Positions 18,180 through 28,489 of a stretch of DNA of 64,000 nucleotides are shown here, piece after piece. Both the position numbers and the translations under genes were made by a program. The stretch's first letter is position 1. Each line of letters opens with the position of its first letter. The notes under the pieces are model-generated. The model was not told the origin of the DNA. It searched no databases and saw only the letters and a program-made list of their open reading frames with translations. Source of the DNA: Coprococcus eutactus (GTDB lineage Bacteria; Bacillota; Clostridia; Lachnospirales; Lachnospiraceae). The stretch lies in assembly GCF_025149915.1 (NCBI RefSeq), contig NZ_CP102278.1, positions 1,534,001-1,598,000 on the forward strand. Direction: 5' to 3'.

Positions 18180-18767
18180 CTATATTTGCATTGCAATGCT
18201 TATCTGTTTCTTCAATTCATCGATATCTCCTGAATTGTCTATTTTTTTCGCACAATTCATCTCGTAATATTCATCAGGTGCCTGTGATCTGATGACTTTT
18301 GCTGCCCGCTCGCGGGTAAAGCCTCTGTACATGCAGAGTCTTTCTATACGTTTTTCTAGATCCGCATATACAAACCACATCTCATCGCATATATCCAAAT
18401 ATCCATCCTGTATAAGGAGTGCTGCTTCGAGAACATACAGGTCACATCCAGCAATTTCTTTTTCCTCTATAGATGAAAGAATGGCTTTTTTTACGTTTGG
18501 ATGGGTTATCGAATTGAGAATTTTTAGCTTTTCTTCGTCATTAAAAACTACCTGTCCCAGTTTTTGTCTATCTATTGCTCCATCTTCCATGAGAATGTCT
18601 TGTCCAAATGCATTAACAATGTCGTTGTACGACATCTGTCCCGGCTTCATCAAACAGTGGGCAAGGACATCCGCTTCCATGACAAATGCGCCATAGTCAC
18701 TTTTTAATATATTGAGTACCGCTGTTTTTCCGGAGCCTATTCCTCCGGTTATACCGATTATTTTCAT
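18180..18767 (-). CDS. coaE: Dephospho-CoA kinase
   Basis: A 195-residue kinase for the last step of coenzyme A synthesis. The start at 18767 (MKIIGITGGIGSGKT) places the P-loop at residues 8-15 and lies 1 bp after the polA stop. The longer frame overlaps polA and lacks support. Other family parts are VMEADVLAHCLMKPG and IDRQKLGQVVFND. The polA-coaE order is common in Clostridia, so it is probably coupled to polA. Confidence 0.95.
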   Translation of the reverse strand: MKIIGITGGIGSGKTAVLNILKSDYGAFVMEADVLAHCLMKPGQMSYNDIVNAFGQDILMEDGAIDRQKLGQVVFNDEEKLKILNSITHPNVKKAILSSIEEKEIAGCDLYVLEAALLIQDGYLDICDEMWFVYADLEKRIERLCMYRGFTRERAAKVIRSQAPDEYYEMNCAKKIDNSGDIDELKKQISIAMQI

Positions 18768-18768
18768 G

Positions 18769-21414
18769 TTATTTTGCCTCGTACCAATTATTTCCGGATG
18801 CAACGCCCACTTCAAGAGGAACCGTCATATCAGCCGCATGCATCATCTCGTCCACAAGTATCTTTCTTACAGTATCTACTTCATCCTTCGCTGTCTCTAT
18901 GAGAAGTTCATCGTGTATCTGAAGTATAAGACGTGATTTCAAGCCAAGCTCCTTGAGCTTTATATTTACATGAAGCATGGCGATCTTAATGATATCAGCC
19001 GCAGATCCCTGTATAGGAGAATTCATAGCAACTCTCTCTCCGAAACTCCTCTGCATGAAGTTGGATGATTTGAGCTCCGGTATCGGTCTTATTCTACCGA
19101 ACATCGTTTTCACATATCCATTCTCCTTGGCAAATTTTACCTGTCCATCAAGATACGTCTTTATACTTTTGTATGTGTCATAGTACTTCTCAATGAAATC
19201 CGAAGCTTCTTTTCTTGAAATTCCAAGATCCTCAGATAACCCGAATGCACTTATTCCATAAACGATTCCGAAATTGACAGCCTTTGCGTGTCTTCTCTGC
19301 AGCGGTGTCACCTCATCTATCGGAACTCCAAAAACCTCAGAAGCGGTGGTCGAATGGATGTCTATATTATTCTGGAAAGCGTTTTTCATGACGCTGTCAT
19401 CAGACAGATGTGCAAGTACTCTCAGTTCAACCTGTGAGTAATCGGCATCGACAAACACAAAGCCATCCTGTGGTATAAATGCTTTCCTGATAAGTCTTCC
19501 AAGCTCCATACGCATCGGAATGTTCTGAAGATTTGGATCTGTGGAGCTTATTCTTCCGGTGGCGGTTATCGTCTGGTTAAACGTTCCGTGAATACGTCCA
19601 TCTGAGGATATAAAGCTGCCAAGTCCTATAGCATAGGTTGAATTGAGCTTTGATAGCTGTCTGTATTCAAGGATATCATTTATTATAGGGTGGACATTCT
19701 TTATCTTTTCAAGCACATCTGCACTCGTCGAGTAGCCGGTCTTAGTCTTTTTTCCGCCCGGAAGAGCCATATCCTCAAACAATACAGGACCGAGCTGTTT
19801 TGGTGAATTTATATTAAAATCCTTGCCAGCGTACTCTATGATAGAATCATGCAGTTCCTTTATACGGGATTCAAGCTTATGGCTGTATTCCTCAAGAGCA
19901 GTTCTGTCTACCCGGACTCCTCGCTTTTCCATATCATGAAGAGTGTAGACCGTAGGAAGTTCTACGTTCATATACAGATCATACATACCTGTCCCTTTAA
20001 GCTTTTCGATCAAGGTATCCATTGCGAGGAGCGGAACGAGTGCCTTATATGCAAATAGCTCAAGAAAGTTATCGCTTATAAATGTAAATGCATTGAGTTC
20101 CTCTTTACCAGTCAGTTCCTTTTCCGACGGGAGCATTACCTCAAGGTATTCCTTGGAAATATCATCGTAATTATAGGAGTTCTCAAGCGGGTTTAACAGA
20201 TACGCTGCAATTCCGACATCCAATACGTTGGTATCGCATTCTGAAAAATCCATATCGTTCAGACAACTTTTAATATCACCGATACATATAGATGTACCGG
20301 AAGTCTTTATATCTCTCACAATGTCAGACATAGCATCTGATGAAACACCGGACATGGAATTGATCACATACACTGTCCTCGCGTCACAGGTTATTGCTAT
20401 TCCATAAAGAATATCACTGTCTGATATAACATACATTCCGGCTTTTCCAGCAGCTATAACAGTATCGCGGACAGTATCCAGCGCACTGTTTTCATTTATC
20501 ACTGTTATCTCAGGCTTCAATTCCTGGGCGTCCGGCTTTGCATCGAATCGTTTGAGCATACTCTTGAACTCAAGTCTTTTCATTATATTGTAAGACTTGT
20601 CATTAAACATATCAAAAAGATCTGTATCATCAAGGTTGAAATCAAGTACACAGTCAAGCTTAATAGTCGCAAGTTCTCTTGACATTTTTGCCTGATCTGC
20701 AAATTCTCTGAGGTTCTTCTGTGCCTTAGGCGGTTTTATCTCATCTATATGTTCCAACGCATTGTCTATCGATTTCCACTCCTGAATGATCTTTCCTGCT
20801 GTCTTTTCACCTATTCCGGGAACTCCTGGTATATTGTCGGATGTATCACCCATGAGTCCTTTCATATCTATGAACTGTACAGGCGTAACGCCGTATAATT
20901 TCTGAACGTCAGCTGCATAATAATTCTCCACAGTGGTGCCGCCAGCCTTCGTCTTAGGTATCCTTACCAGAATGTTATCAGTTGCCAGCTGAAGGAGATC
21001 ACGGTCTCCCGACACAATAACGACCTTGTAGCCATCCTTGTCTGCTATTCTTGAAAGCGTCCCTATGATATCATCAGCTTCGTAGCCACCCTTTTCGATG
21101 ATCGTTATATTCATAGCAGTAAGAACTTCTTTGATAAGAGGCACCTGCTCTCTTAGTTCGTCCGGCATAGGTTTTCTTGTACCCTTATACTCTTTGTACA
21201 TAAGATGCCTAAATGTAGGTTGTTTTACATCAAATGCAACACACATATTTGTCGGCTGTTCTTCATCTATGATCTTGAATATAATGTTCAAAAATCCGAG
21301 GACTGCGTTGGTGTGGAGTCCCTCATAGTTTGTCAGATCCGGGAGTCCATAAAAAGCCCGGTTCAAAATACTGTGTCCATCTATTATCAAAATCTTCTTA
21401 TTGTGATCTGGCAT
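18769..21414 (-). CDS. polA: DNA polymerase I
   Basis: An 881-residue polymerase for gap filling and primer removal. Domains in order are the 5' nuclease (residues 1-~290, with GYEADDIIGTL and SGDRDLLQL), a 3'-5' exonuclease-like domain (~305-480), and the polymerase. The latter has motif A (DADYSQVELRVLAHL), motif B (RRHAKAVNFGIVYG) and motif C (LQIHDELLIE). The exonuclease domain lacks the usual D-x-E motif (the place reads YVISDSDILYG), so proofreading is probably lost, as in Bacillus Pol I. GGAGGAC 8 bases upstream picks the ATG at 21414 over one 5 codons earlier. It sits between the anti-sigma-like gene and coaE. Confidence 0.97.
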   Translation of the reverse strand: MPDHNKKILIIDGHSILNRAFYGLPDLTNYEGLHTNAVLGFLNIIFKIIDEEQPTNMCVAFDVKQPTFRHLMYKEYKGTRKPMPDELREQVPLIKEVLTAMNITIIEKGGYEADDIIGTLSRIADKDGYKVVIVSGDRDLLQLATDNILVRIPKTKAGGTTVENYYAADVQKLYGVTPVQFIDMKGLMGDTSDNIPGVPGIGEKTAGKIIQEWKSIDNALEHIDEIKPPKAQKNLREFADQAKMSRELATIKLDCVLDFNLDDTDLFDMFNDKSYNIMKRLEFKSMLKRFDAKPDAQELKPEITVINENSALDTVRDTVIAAGKAGMYVISDSDILYGIAITCDARTVYVINSMSGVSSDAMSDIVRDIKTSGTSICIGDIKSCLNDMDFSECDTNVLDVGIAAYLLNPLENSYNYDDISKEYLEVMLPSEKELTGKEELNAFTFISDNFLELFAYKALVPLLAMDTLIEKLKGTGMYDLYMNVELPTVYTLHDMEKRGVRVDRTALEEYSHKLESRIKELHDSIIEYAGKDFNINSPKQLGPVLFEDMALPGGKKTKTGYSTSADVLEKIKNVHPIINDILEYRQLSKLNSTYAIGLGSFISSDGRIHGTFNQTITATGRISSTDPNLQNIPMRMELGRLIRKAFIPQDGFVFVDADYSQVELRVLAHLSDDSVMKNAFQNNIDIHSTTASEVFGVPIDEVTPLQRRHAKAVNFGIVYGISAFGLSEDLGISRKEASDFIEKYYDTYKSIKTYLDGQVKFAKENGYVKTMFGRIRPIPELKSSNFMQRSFGERVAMNSPIQGSAADIIKIAMLHVNIKLKELGLKSRLILQIHDELLIETAKDEVDTVRKILVDEMMHAADMTVPLEVGVASGNNWYEAK

Positions 21415-21453
21415 TTGTGTGTCCTCCATTTATAAAATAAGTTACTGAATAAT

Positions 21454-21999
21454 TTATAAGCTGTTCATTCCTTTATGGCTCAGATTATATTTGTGTACAC
21501 GTTTCATAAAATCTGTTGTTTCATCCTGTGTGGTATTGATTTCTATATAATATTTATCTATATCGCTGACATCATATTCTTCATCGTTTAGCAGTCTTGA
21601 ACCAAAGAAATCCTGATAATAATACTCGCTCTGTTCACTCAGCTTGGATGTCTGCTCGTAATTGTATACCTTGTCAAGCACGCCGCTGTACAGCCATATA
21701 AGTCCAGAGACCACAAGCACGATGACGACCATTATGGTCGAGTTTGCAATCCTCTTTACCGTTGTTAGTCTGTTCATTTCTTCATCGAGATGTCTGTCGA
21801 GAGCGTTCTTGAAATCTGTCGATATATTATCTGATTCATCAAGCTGTTTCATTCCGACGATAAGAGTATAATATATGTCAAGCTCCTCGTAACAGTTTTT
21901 GCAGGAACGGACATGCTTAATAAACTCCCTGAGCTCATCGTCAGGCAGCTTATTCTCTATGAATGCCATGATCTTTGATTGTGCTTCCAAACAATTCAT
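21454..21999 (-). CDS. Membrane protein with N-terminal anti-sigma-type zinc finger
   Basis: A 181-residue protein with a putative zinc-finger (zf-HC2) N-terminus: MNCLEAQSKIMAFIE, then H-x3-C-x2-C in FIKHVRSCKNCYEEL. A membrane segment (TIMVVIVLVVSGLIWLYSGV) follows at about residues 86-105, and ~75 residues lie outside. This is the plan of anti-sigma factors that hold an ECF sigma factor at the membrane. No sigma factor gene is adjacent; it lies between greA (23 bp upstream) and polA. The ATG at 21999 is preferred to a TTG 7 codons earlier. Function is inferred from architecture only. Confidence 0.75.
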   Translation of the reverse strand: MNCLEAQSKIMAFIENKLPDDELREFIKHVRSCKNCYEELDIYYTLIVGMKQLDESDNISTDFKNALDRHLDEEMNRLTTVKRIANSTIMVVIVLVVSGLIWLYSGVLDKVYNYEQTSKLSEQSEYYYQDFFGSRLLNDEEYDVSDIDKYYIEINTTQDETTDFMKRVHKYNLSHKGMNSL

Positions 22000-22022
22000 A
22001 TTATCCCTGCCGTTTAACAATT

Positions 22023-22520
22023 TTAATTTATCTCAAATGATCCGTCGTCGTGGGTGTTTTCTATCTTCCTTATGGTTATAAAATAAGGATCTCCCCTCTC
22101 AGGAACGACCTGTACCCTGTCTCCAACCTTGTGTCCGAGAATGGCTTTTCCTATAGGTGAAACATTGCTCACAAGTCCCTCAAGAATATCAGCACGGACA
22201 CTTGTCACAACCCGGTATGTCTCTTCCTCGTCATCGTCCTCAAAATAAACAGTAACTGTGTTGTCAATACCAACCTCATCATCCGAGGAGTTATCCTCTA
22301 TGATATCTGCTGTTCTCACAAGTCTGTCCAAATATCTTATTCTTCGCTCATTTGCATTCTTGTCTTTCTTTGCAGCGTAGTACTCAAAATTCTCACTGAG
22401 ATCACCCTGAGCCCTGGCCTCCTTGACAGCCTCAAGCTTCTCCTTTCTGACAACGCACTTTCTGTATTCTATCTCCTGTTCTATCTTCTCTATATCCTTT
22501 TGCGTAAGCTGTTTTCCCAT
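22023..22520 (-). CDS. greA: Transcription elongation factor GreA
   Basis: A 165-residue factor that rescues backtracked RNA polymerase. The N-terminal coiled coil carries the acidic tip (EARAQGDLSENFEYYAAK, with the D and E that reach the active site), and the C-terminal FKBP-like domain includes SPIGKAILGHKVGD. GGGAGG precedes the ATG. It is first in a run with the anti-sigma-like gene, polA and coaE. Confidence 0.96.
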   Translation of the reverse strand: MGKQLTQKDIEKIEQEIEYRKCVVRKEKLEAVKEARAQGDLSENFEYYAAKKDKNANERRIRYLDRLVRTADIIEDNSSDDEVGIDNTVTVYFEDDDEEETYRVVTSVRADILEGLVSNVSPIGKAILGHKVGDRVQVVPERGDPYFITIRKIENTHDDGSFEIN

Positions 22521-22620
22521 GTGTAAAACCTCCCGGGTACCTTAAGACCCTGACATATAATATGTGCAGTAAGATATACGCACACGCTCTTGTATATACT
22601 ACCACAAAACCTGTACAAAG

Positions 22621-22665
22621 TAAAAAAGAAACCCGGTCTCAACTATAAAATAGTCAAAACCGGGG
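22621..22665 (-). terminator. Terminator of the ilvN-ilvC operon
   Basis: CCCGGT/ACCGGG arms (22632-22637 and 22659-22664) with inner ACTA/TAGT pairing form a hairpin about 45 bp past the ilvC stop. On the minus strand TTTCTTTTTTAC follows. Confidence 0.8.
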
Positions 22666-22707
22666 AATCCTTTATATATAATTCGGTGAGATAAACTCTA
22701 TCAAATA

Positions 22708-23766
<1,059 letters not shown>

Positions 23767-23813
23767 TTATATATTAACTACCACTTGGATAATTAAAAAC
23801 TTTATTATATGAC

Positions 23814-24290
23814 TCATCCTCTGATAAGTCCTGTGAGTCCTGTTCTGACAAGCTCCACGATCTCATGACCATCAAGCAGTCTCAGGAATGCCTCGCACTT
23901 AATCGTTGTTCCGGTAAGTTCTATAATAACCGATTCCTTTGAAACGTCAACAATATTCGCCCTGAAAATATCTGCAACAGAAATGATGTCTTTTCTCTCA
24001 GACGGTGATGCCTTCACTTTGACAAGCACCAGTTCTCTGCACACAGATTTACCAGGCTCAAGTTCAACGATATTGACCACATCTTCAAGCTTGTTGAGTT
24101 GCTTTTTGATCTGGATGAGACTCGCCTCATCGCCACTCACTGCAACAGTCATTCTGGAATAAGCAGGATTTTCAGTCTCTCCTACTGTCACACTGTCAAT
24201 GTTGTAACCTCTTCTACTGAACAGTCCTGACACTCTGCTCAAAACTCCTGATGTGTTGTCAACCAGCAGCGACAAAACAATATTACCCAT
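23814..24290 (-). CDS. ilvN: Acetolactate synthase small (regulatory) subunit, first copy
   Basis: A 158-residue regulatory subunit. An N-terminal ACT domain (VDNTSGVLSRVSGLFSRRGYNID, then SRMTVAVSG) is followed by the AHAS small-subunit C-terminal domain. It senses valine in the family and increases activity of the large subunit. AAAGGTGG precedes the ATG. No large subunit gene is next to it: ilvC follows instead, and the only ilvB in the window is 13 kb away with a second small subunit. It may serve that IlvB or one outside the window. Confidence 0.93.
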   Translation of the reverse strand: MGNIVLSLLVDNTSGVLSRVSGLFSRRGYNIDSVTVGETENPAYSRMTVAVSGDEASLIQIKKQLNKLEDVVNIVELEPGKSVCRELVLVKVKASPSERKDIISVADIFRANIVDVSKESVIIELTGTTIKCEAFLRLLDGHEIVELVRTGLTGLIRG

Positions 24291-24336
24291 CTATAAGTAC
24301 CACCTTTCAACTCGTCTCTTTAAAATGTTCTAAATT

Positions 24337-24365
24337 ATTATAGTTATAAATTTCTTCAATGTCAA
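24337..24365 (-). promoter_or_regulatory. Consensus sigma-A promoter of ilvN-ilvC
   Basis: TTGACA (24360-24365) and TATAAT (24337-24342) are perfect and 17 bp apart, about 40 bases before the ilvN ATG. No T-box or leader terminator fits in this short leader, so control differs from that of ilvB. Confidence 0.85.
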
Positions 24366-24487
24366 TTTATAACACACATTTTATCGCGATTTTTCTCTCT
24401 TTTTTCCGATTGGCAAAGGGCAAAATTTAATGTGATTTGCTCATACTGCCAAAACTTATAACGTTTACACAAAAATGTGCTGAATAT

Positions 24488-26914
24488 TTACTCTATTCCG
24501 AGCAGTTCCTTAACTAAGACAACACAGTCTGCGGCGTCTTCTGAATATCCATCTGCGCCTATCTCCTCAGCGTAACTCTCTGTTATAACCGCACCGCCTA
24601 TGATAACCTTGCTGTCAAGACCATTCTCTCTGACTGCCTCTACCACGTCTTTCATTTTCACCATCGTTGTTGTCATGAGAGCTGAGAGACCTATGATACT
24701 TGCATTATTCTCCTTTGCAGCCTGTATTATCACATCACATGGAACATCCTTACCGAGATCGATCACGTTAAATCCATAGTTTCTGAGCATAAGGACAACA
24801 AGATTCTTACCTATGTCATGAATATCGCCCTCAACGGTAGCAACGACTATTGTAGGCATATTTGAGCTGTCCTTGCCCTTTAAGACAAGAGGACTTATGA
24901 CTCCTATAGCCATCTCCATGGTCTCTGCACTTGAAATAAGCTGCGGCAGAAAATATTTCTTCTTCTCAAAAAGTTTTCCAACTTCATTTATTGCGCTGAT
25001 AAGATCGTCGTCTATTATGGACTGAGGGTCTGCTCCGCTCGCAAGGACAGCATTCACATCATCAAGGATAGTTCTCTTGTTTCCCTTGAGGACATCTATG
25101 TATATCTGACTTTTACCCTCCAAATCTGCGCCGGCTTTGCCGCCTGAAGCCCCGGCCCCCGGTGCTGCTATATCCAAAGCCTTTACATTTTCAATGTAGC
25201 GGACATCACTATCCTCCTTAAAAAGGAGCATATCTGAAGCGTATGCAGCATTCATGAGCATCGTTTGTGACGGATTAGCTATTGCCATTGTAAGGCCTCG
25301 CTCTATGGCCATGGTGAGGAATGCTGTATTTACAAACATTCTCTCTGGAAGGCCAAATGATATATTCGAAAGTCCGCATATAGTTGCAAGACCGTTACTG
25401 TAGCAATAGTTGATGGTCCTCAGACAGTTGACAGCTGCATCCTTCTGGGCCCCAATCGTGGCAACAAGGCCGTCTACAACTACATCCTTTTTTGTAAACC
25501 CCAGATCATACGCCGTGCCGAGAACAGTGTTGATTATATCTTCCTTCTCCTGAGAACTTTCCGGCAGTCCTTTGTCGGACAAAGGAAGAAGAATAAACAT
25601 AGCGCCGTACTTTCTGACCAGTGGAAGTATCTCTTCCATCTTTACTTTTTCAAGAGATACCGAATTAACAAGCGCTCTTCCCGGATAAATCCTAAGAGCA
25701 GCCTCGATAACCTCTGGTGAACTTGAGTCGAGACACAGAGGGAGATTTACAGCCTGGGATACCTGATATACAACCTTCAGCATCATTTCCCTCTCATCGA
25801 TCCCATTCATTCCTACGTTTATATCAAGGATAGATGCACCCTTTTCAACCTGTTCCTCAGCCATGTTCATAACCAGTTCAAGGGAACCTTCCCTGAGTTC
25901 TGCCTGCAGCTTCTTCTTGCCAGTAGGATTTATCCTCTCACCTACTACCTTAAACGGCGCATCGAGATCTATGACTAGGGATGAACGCTCTGACGATATA
26001 CATCTCACATGTTCACTGCTTATCTTTGGAACTGGCACTGTGGCGGCCATGTCTGAAAGTGCCTTAATGTGATCCGGTCTGGTACCACAGCAGCCTCCGA
26101 CCATTCCGGCACCTGCCTCTATTATAAGTTTCATGTCAGCAGCAAACTCTTCCGGTGTCATTTTGTATACACTCTTGTCGTCCACAAGCTCCGGCATTCC
26201 GGCATTTGGCTTCGCAAATACAGGTATGAACGCTATACTTTTCATCTGTTTCACAAGCTCGACCATCTTGTCAGGTCCAGTAGAACAGTTTACTCCTATC
26301 GCCGCAACCCCAAGGTTCTGAAGGACGTTTACAGCTGTAACCGGATCAGTTCCATAAAGTGTACGCCCATCTTCATTGAAGGTCAGACTGGCTATAATAG
26401 GAAGCTTCGACACTTCATTTGCTGCTATGACAGCTGCTCTCGTCTCCGCAAGGCTCATCATTGTCTCCACTACCAGGAGATCACATCCACTTTCATCGAG
26501 CACCTTTATCTGCTCTTTGTATACATCTACCAGTTCTTCAAACTGAAGTTTGCCCATAGGGTAGAGCATCTCACCGGTCATGGTGATGTCTCCTGCGACA
26601 AGTCCATGTCCGGCGTTTTCAACCGCTTTCTGTGACAGCTTAACAAGCTCACTGTTCATGCTCACAAGATTGTCCGCAAGTCCATATTCATTGAGTTTTA
26701 TGCGGTTACATGTAAATGTAGGTGCATACAGGATATCAGTACCAGCATTCAGATATGCTGTCTGAAGGTCTATCATGATCTGCTTATGTTCAAGTATCCA
26801 CTGTTCTGGACATACGCCTAGGGGCATTCCGGCATCCATGAGATTGGTACCAGTAGCACCATCAAGTATAAGTATCTTGTCATCAAAAAGTTTTCTGAAT
26901 TCAGTCTTATTCAT
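24488..26914 (-). CDS. metH: Cobalamin-dependent methionine synthase, short form
   Basis: An 808-residue enzyme that moves a methyl group from methyl-tetrahydrofolate to homocysteine. Domains in order: homocysteine methyltransferase (1-~290, zinc ligands in GVNCSTGPD and GGCCGTRPDH), pterin-binding (~310-570, FKVVGERINPTGKKKL), B12 cap and B12-binding (~620-808, with EGDIHDIGKNLVVLMLRNYG holding the D-x-H-x2-G cobalt ligand). The fourth, AdoMet-binding reactivation domain of the ~1230-residue E. coli enzyme is absent. GAGGTAATACAT precedes the ATG. Reactivation must come from a separate protein; the RACo-like protein at 4.5-6.0 kb is one candidate (inference). Confidence 0.95.
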   Translation of the reverse strand: MNKTEFRKLFDDKILILDGATGTNLMDAGMPLGVCPEQWILEHKQIMIDLQTAYLNAGTDILYAPTFTCNRIKLNEYGLADNLVSMNSELVKLSQKAVENAGHGLVAGDITMTGEMLYPMGKLQFEELVDVYKEQIKVLDESGCDLLVVETMMSLAETRAAVIAANEVSKLPIIASLTFNEDGRTLYGTDPVTAVNVLQNLGVAAIGVNCSTGPDKMVELVKQMKSIAFIPVFAKPNAGMPELVDDKSVYKMTPEEFAADMKLIIEAGAGMVGGCCGTRPDHIKALSDMAATVPVPKISSEHVRCISSERSSLVIDLDAPFKVVGERINPTGKKKLQAELREGSLELVMNMAEEQVEKGASILDINVGMNGIDEREMMLKVVYQVSQAVNLPLCLDSSSPEVIEAALRIYPGRALVNSVSLEKVKMEEILPLVRKYGAMFILLPLSDKGLPESSQEKEDIINTVLGTAYDLGFTKKDVVVDGLVATIGAQKDAAVNCLRTINYCYSNGLATICGLSNISFGLPERMFVNTAFLTMAIERGLTMAIANPSQTMLMNAAYASDMLLFKEDSDVRYIENVKALDIAAPGAGASGGKAGADLEGKSQIYIDVLKGNKRTILDDVNAVLASGADPQSIIDDDLISAINEVGKLFEKKKYFLPQLISSAETMEMAIGVISPLVLKGKDSSNMPTIVVATVEGDIHDIGKNLVVLMLRNYGFNVIDLGKDVPCDVIIQAAKENNASIIGLSALMTTTMVKMKDVVEAVRENGLDSKVIIGGAVITESYAEEIGADGYSEDAADCVVLVKELLGIE

Positions 26915-26958
26915 ATGTATTACCTCAGTGTTTAATATTGCTTATGGATTTAAAGCGA

Positions 26959-27441
26959 TCACTCCTCGACAAGTCCCTCATCAACAATTTTTCCGCTGCC
27001 ATCTGCGGCAGCAGTCGCAAGTATATCGCATCTCTCATTTCCCGGATTGCCAGCATGGCCCTTAACCCATAGGAATTCAACATTGTGAGGCTTCTTTGCC
27101 ACAAGAAGTCTCTCCCACAGATCTCTGTTCTTAACCGGTTCATTCTTGCCGCGCTTCCAACCTTTCTTTATCCAGCCCTCTATCCAGTGCTGGTTGAACG
27201 CATTGCACAGGTACTGGGAATCAGAATAAAGCTTGACATTGCAAGGCTTTATAAGCGCTTCAAGGCCAGCTATTGCGGCCATGAGCTCCATTCTGTTATT
27301 CGTCGTCTTAATATATCCCTGACTATATTCTCTTTCATGCAATTTACCTGATGCATCAACATACTGAAGCACTGCGCCGTATCCACCTGGACCGTTTGGG
27401 TTTCCTCTTGCCGATCCGTCTGTATAAAGAATTACATCCAT
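26959..27441 (-). CDS. rnhA: Ribonuclease HI
   Basis: A 160-residue RNase H that cuts RNA in RNA-DNA hybrids. Catalytic acids are visible as D in LYTDGSARGNPNGPGG (residue 7), E in NRMELMAA, D in LYSDSQYL and D in ERCDILATAA. It is the bacterial type I without the hybrid-binding N-terminal domain. GGAGATATAGAA precedes the ATG. It lies between the phosphorylase (20 bp upstream) and metH (44 bp downstream) and may share a transcript with them. Confidence 0.95.
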   Translation of the reverse strand: MDVILYTDGSARGNPNGPGGYGAVLQYVDASGKLHEREYSQGYIKTTNNRMELMAAIAGLEALIKPCNVKLYSDSQYLCNAFNQHWIEGWIKKGWKRGKNEPVKNRDLWERLLVAKKPHNVEFLWVKGHAGNPGNERCDILATAAADGSGKIVDEGLVEE

Positions 27442-27461
27442 TTCTATATCTCCAATAATAA

Positions 27462-28304
27462 TTATGTGATTTTCTGCAATAAAGATGAGATTATTCTCTG
27501 CATCTTCTCCGCTGCCGCATTTCCTGCTTTTATTATATCTTCGTGTGACAACTCACCGCCAAGTCCGGCTGCTTTATTGCACACCGAGGACAGACCAGCT
27601 ACACGGATTCCCATATGTCTAGCTGTTATAGCCTCACATACGGTACTCATACCCACCGCATCTGCACCGAGGCTTCGATACATCCGTATCTCCGCAGGTG
27701 TTTCGTATTGTGGTCCCGTAACCTGGATATAGACTCCTGACTTATATATCATGCCAAGCTCATCGTAACTCTGTTTCAGTTTCTCTATGATTTCCAGATC
27801 ATACACATGCGTCATATCGGGAAATCTGACACCAAACTTCGCATAATCGCTGTATATGAGTGGAGATCTCACAAAAGAAGAAATGTGATCTTCAATGACC
27901 ATTATGTCTCCGGCATTCAGCTGATCAGATATTCCGCCTGAAGCATTGGTTAGAATAAGATTCTTTATTCCAAGAATACCTATTAGTCTTATAGGCATTA
28001 CGACCTGATCCATGCTATAGCCCTCATAGAAATGAACACGCCCCTGCATAAGGAGAACATATCTGCCAGATAATCTGCCATATACAAAACGTCCCCTGTG
28101 TCCCTGAACCGTGGATCTTGGAAAGCCCGGTATATCTGCATATTCTATAAAAACCGGATCCTCTATCTTATCAGCCATATGTCCCAGCCCACTCCCAAGA
28201 ACTATGGCCGTGTCAGGAATCACACCTATATGACTGCCCACATGATCCGCTGCCCTTTTTATATTCTCAAACGTTATAACTTCGCATGACATATTTCTGC
28301 TCAT
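27462..28304 (-). CDS. punA: Purine-nucleoside phosphorylase, trimeric type
   Basis: A 280-residue phosphorylase of the PNP/MTAP family that splits purine nucleosides to base and ribose-1-phosphate. Motifs seen: phosphate-binding VLGSGLGHMAD, VQGHRGRFVYG, MQGRVHFYEGY, LTNASGGI and VTGPQYETPAEIR. The closing SHEDIIKAG is also typical. Two start codons are possible, 28304 and 28292; AAAGGGAT is very close to the first and rather far from the second, so the exact start is open. It follows the tRNA-Ser gene and its terminator. Confidence 0.93.
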   Translation of the reverse strand: MSRNMSCEVITFENIKRAADHVGSHIGVIPDTAIVLGSGLGHMADKIEDPVFIEYADIPGFPRSTVQGHRGRFVYGRLSGRYVLLMQGRVHFYEGYSMDQVVMPIRLIGILGIKNLILTNASGGISDQLNAGDIMVIEDHISSFVRSPLIYSDYAKFGVRFPDMTHVYDLEIIEKLKQSYDELGMIYKSGVYIQVTGPQYETPAEIRMYRSLGADAVGMSTVCEAITARHMGIRVAGLSSVCNKAAGLGGELSHEDIIKAGNAAAEKMQRIISSLLQKIT

Positions 28305-28347
28305 ATCCCTTTTACACTAGATTTATATTAAACCTGCTGTTAAGCAA

Positions 28348-28375
28348 AAGAGGTAAGTACAAAGACTTACCTCTC
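28348..28375 (-). terminator. Terminator of the tRNA-Ser transcript
   Basis: AGAGGTAAG (28349-28357) pairs with CTTACCTCT (28366-28374) over an 8-nt loop; on the minus strand TTTTGC follows. It lies 18 bp past the tRNA 3' end. Confidence 0.7.
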
Positions 28376-28392
28376 TAATATATAAGTGATAA

Positions 28393-28480
28393 CGGAGATG
28401 AAGGGATTTGAACCCTTGCGCCGGTTGCCCGACCTACCGCATTTCGAGTGCGGACCCTTCAACCACTTGGGTACATCTCC
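28393..28480 (-). tRNA. tRNA-Ser(CGA)
   Basis: The 88-base minus-strand sequence folds as a class II tRNA. The acceptor arm is GGAGATG/CATCTCC with discriminator G, the anticodon arm CCGCA-CTCGAAA-TGCGG gives anticodon CGA (reading UCG), a long variable arm GTCGGGCAACCGGC follows, and the T arm has GGTTCAAATCC. The 3' CCA is not encoded. Confidence 0.95.
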
Positions 28481-28489
28481 AATTATACT

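Noticed and set aside
24291..24487. A riboswitch or T-box before ilvN
   Set aside because: The leader between the predicted transcription start and the ATG is only about 40 bases, too short for either, and has no GGTACCAC-type sequence.
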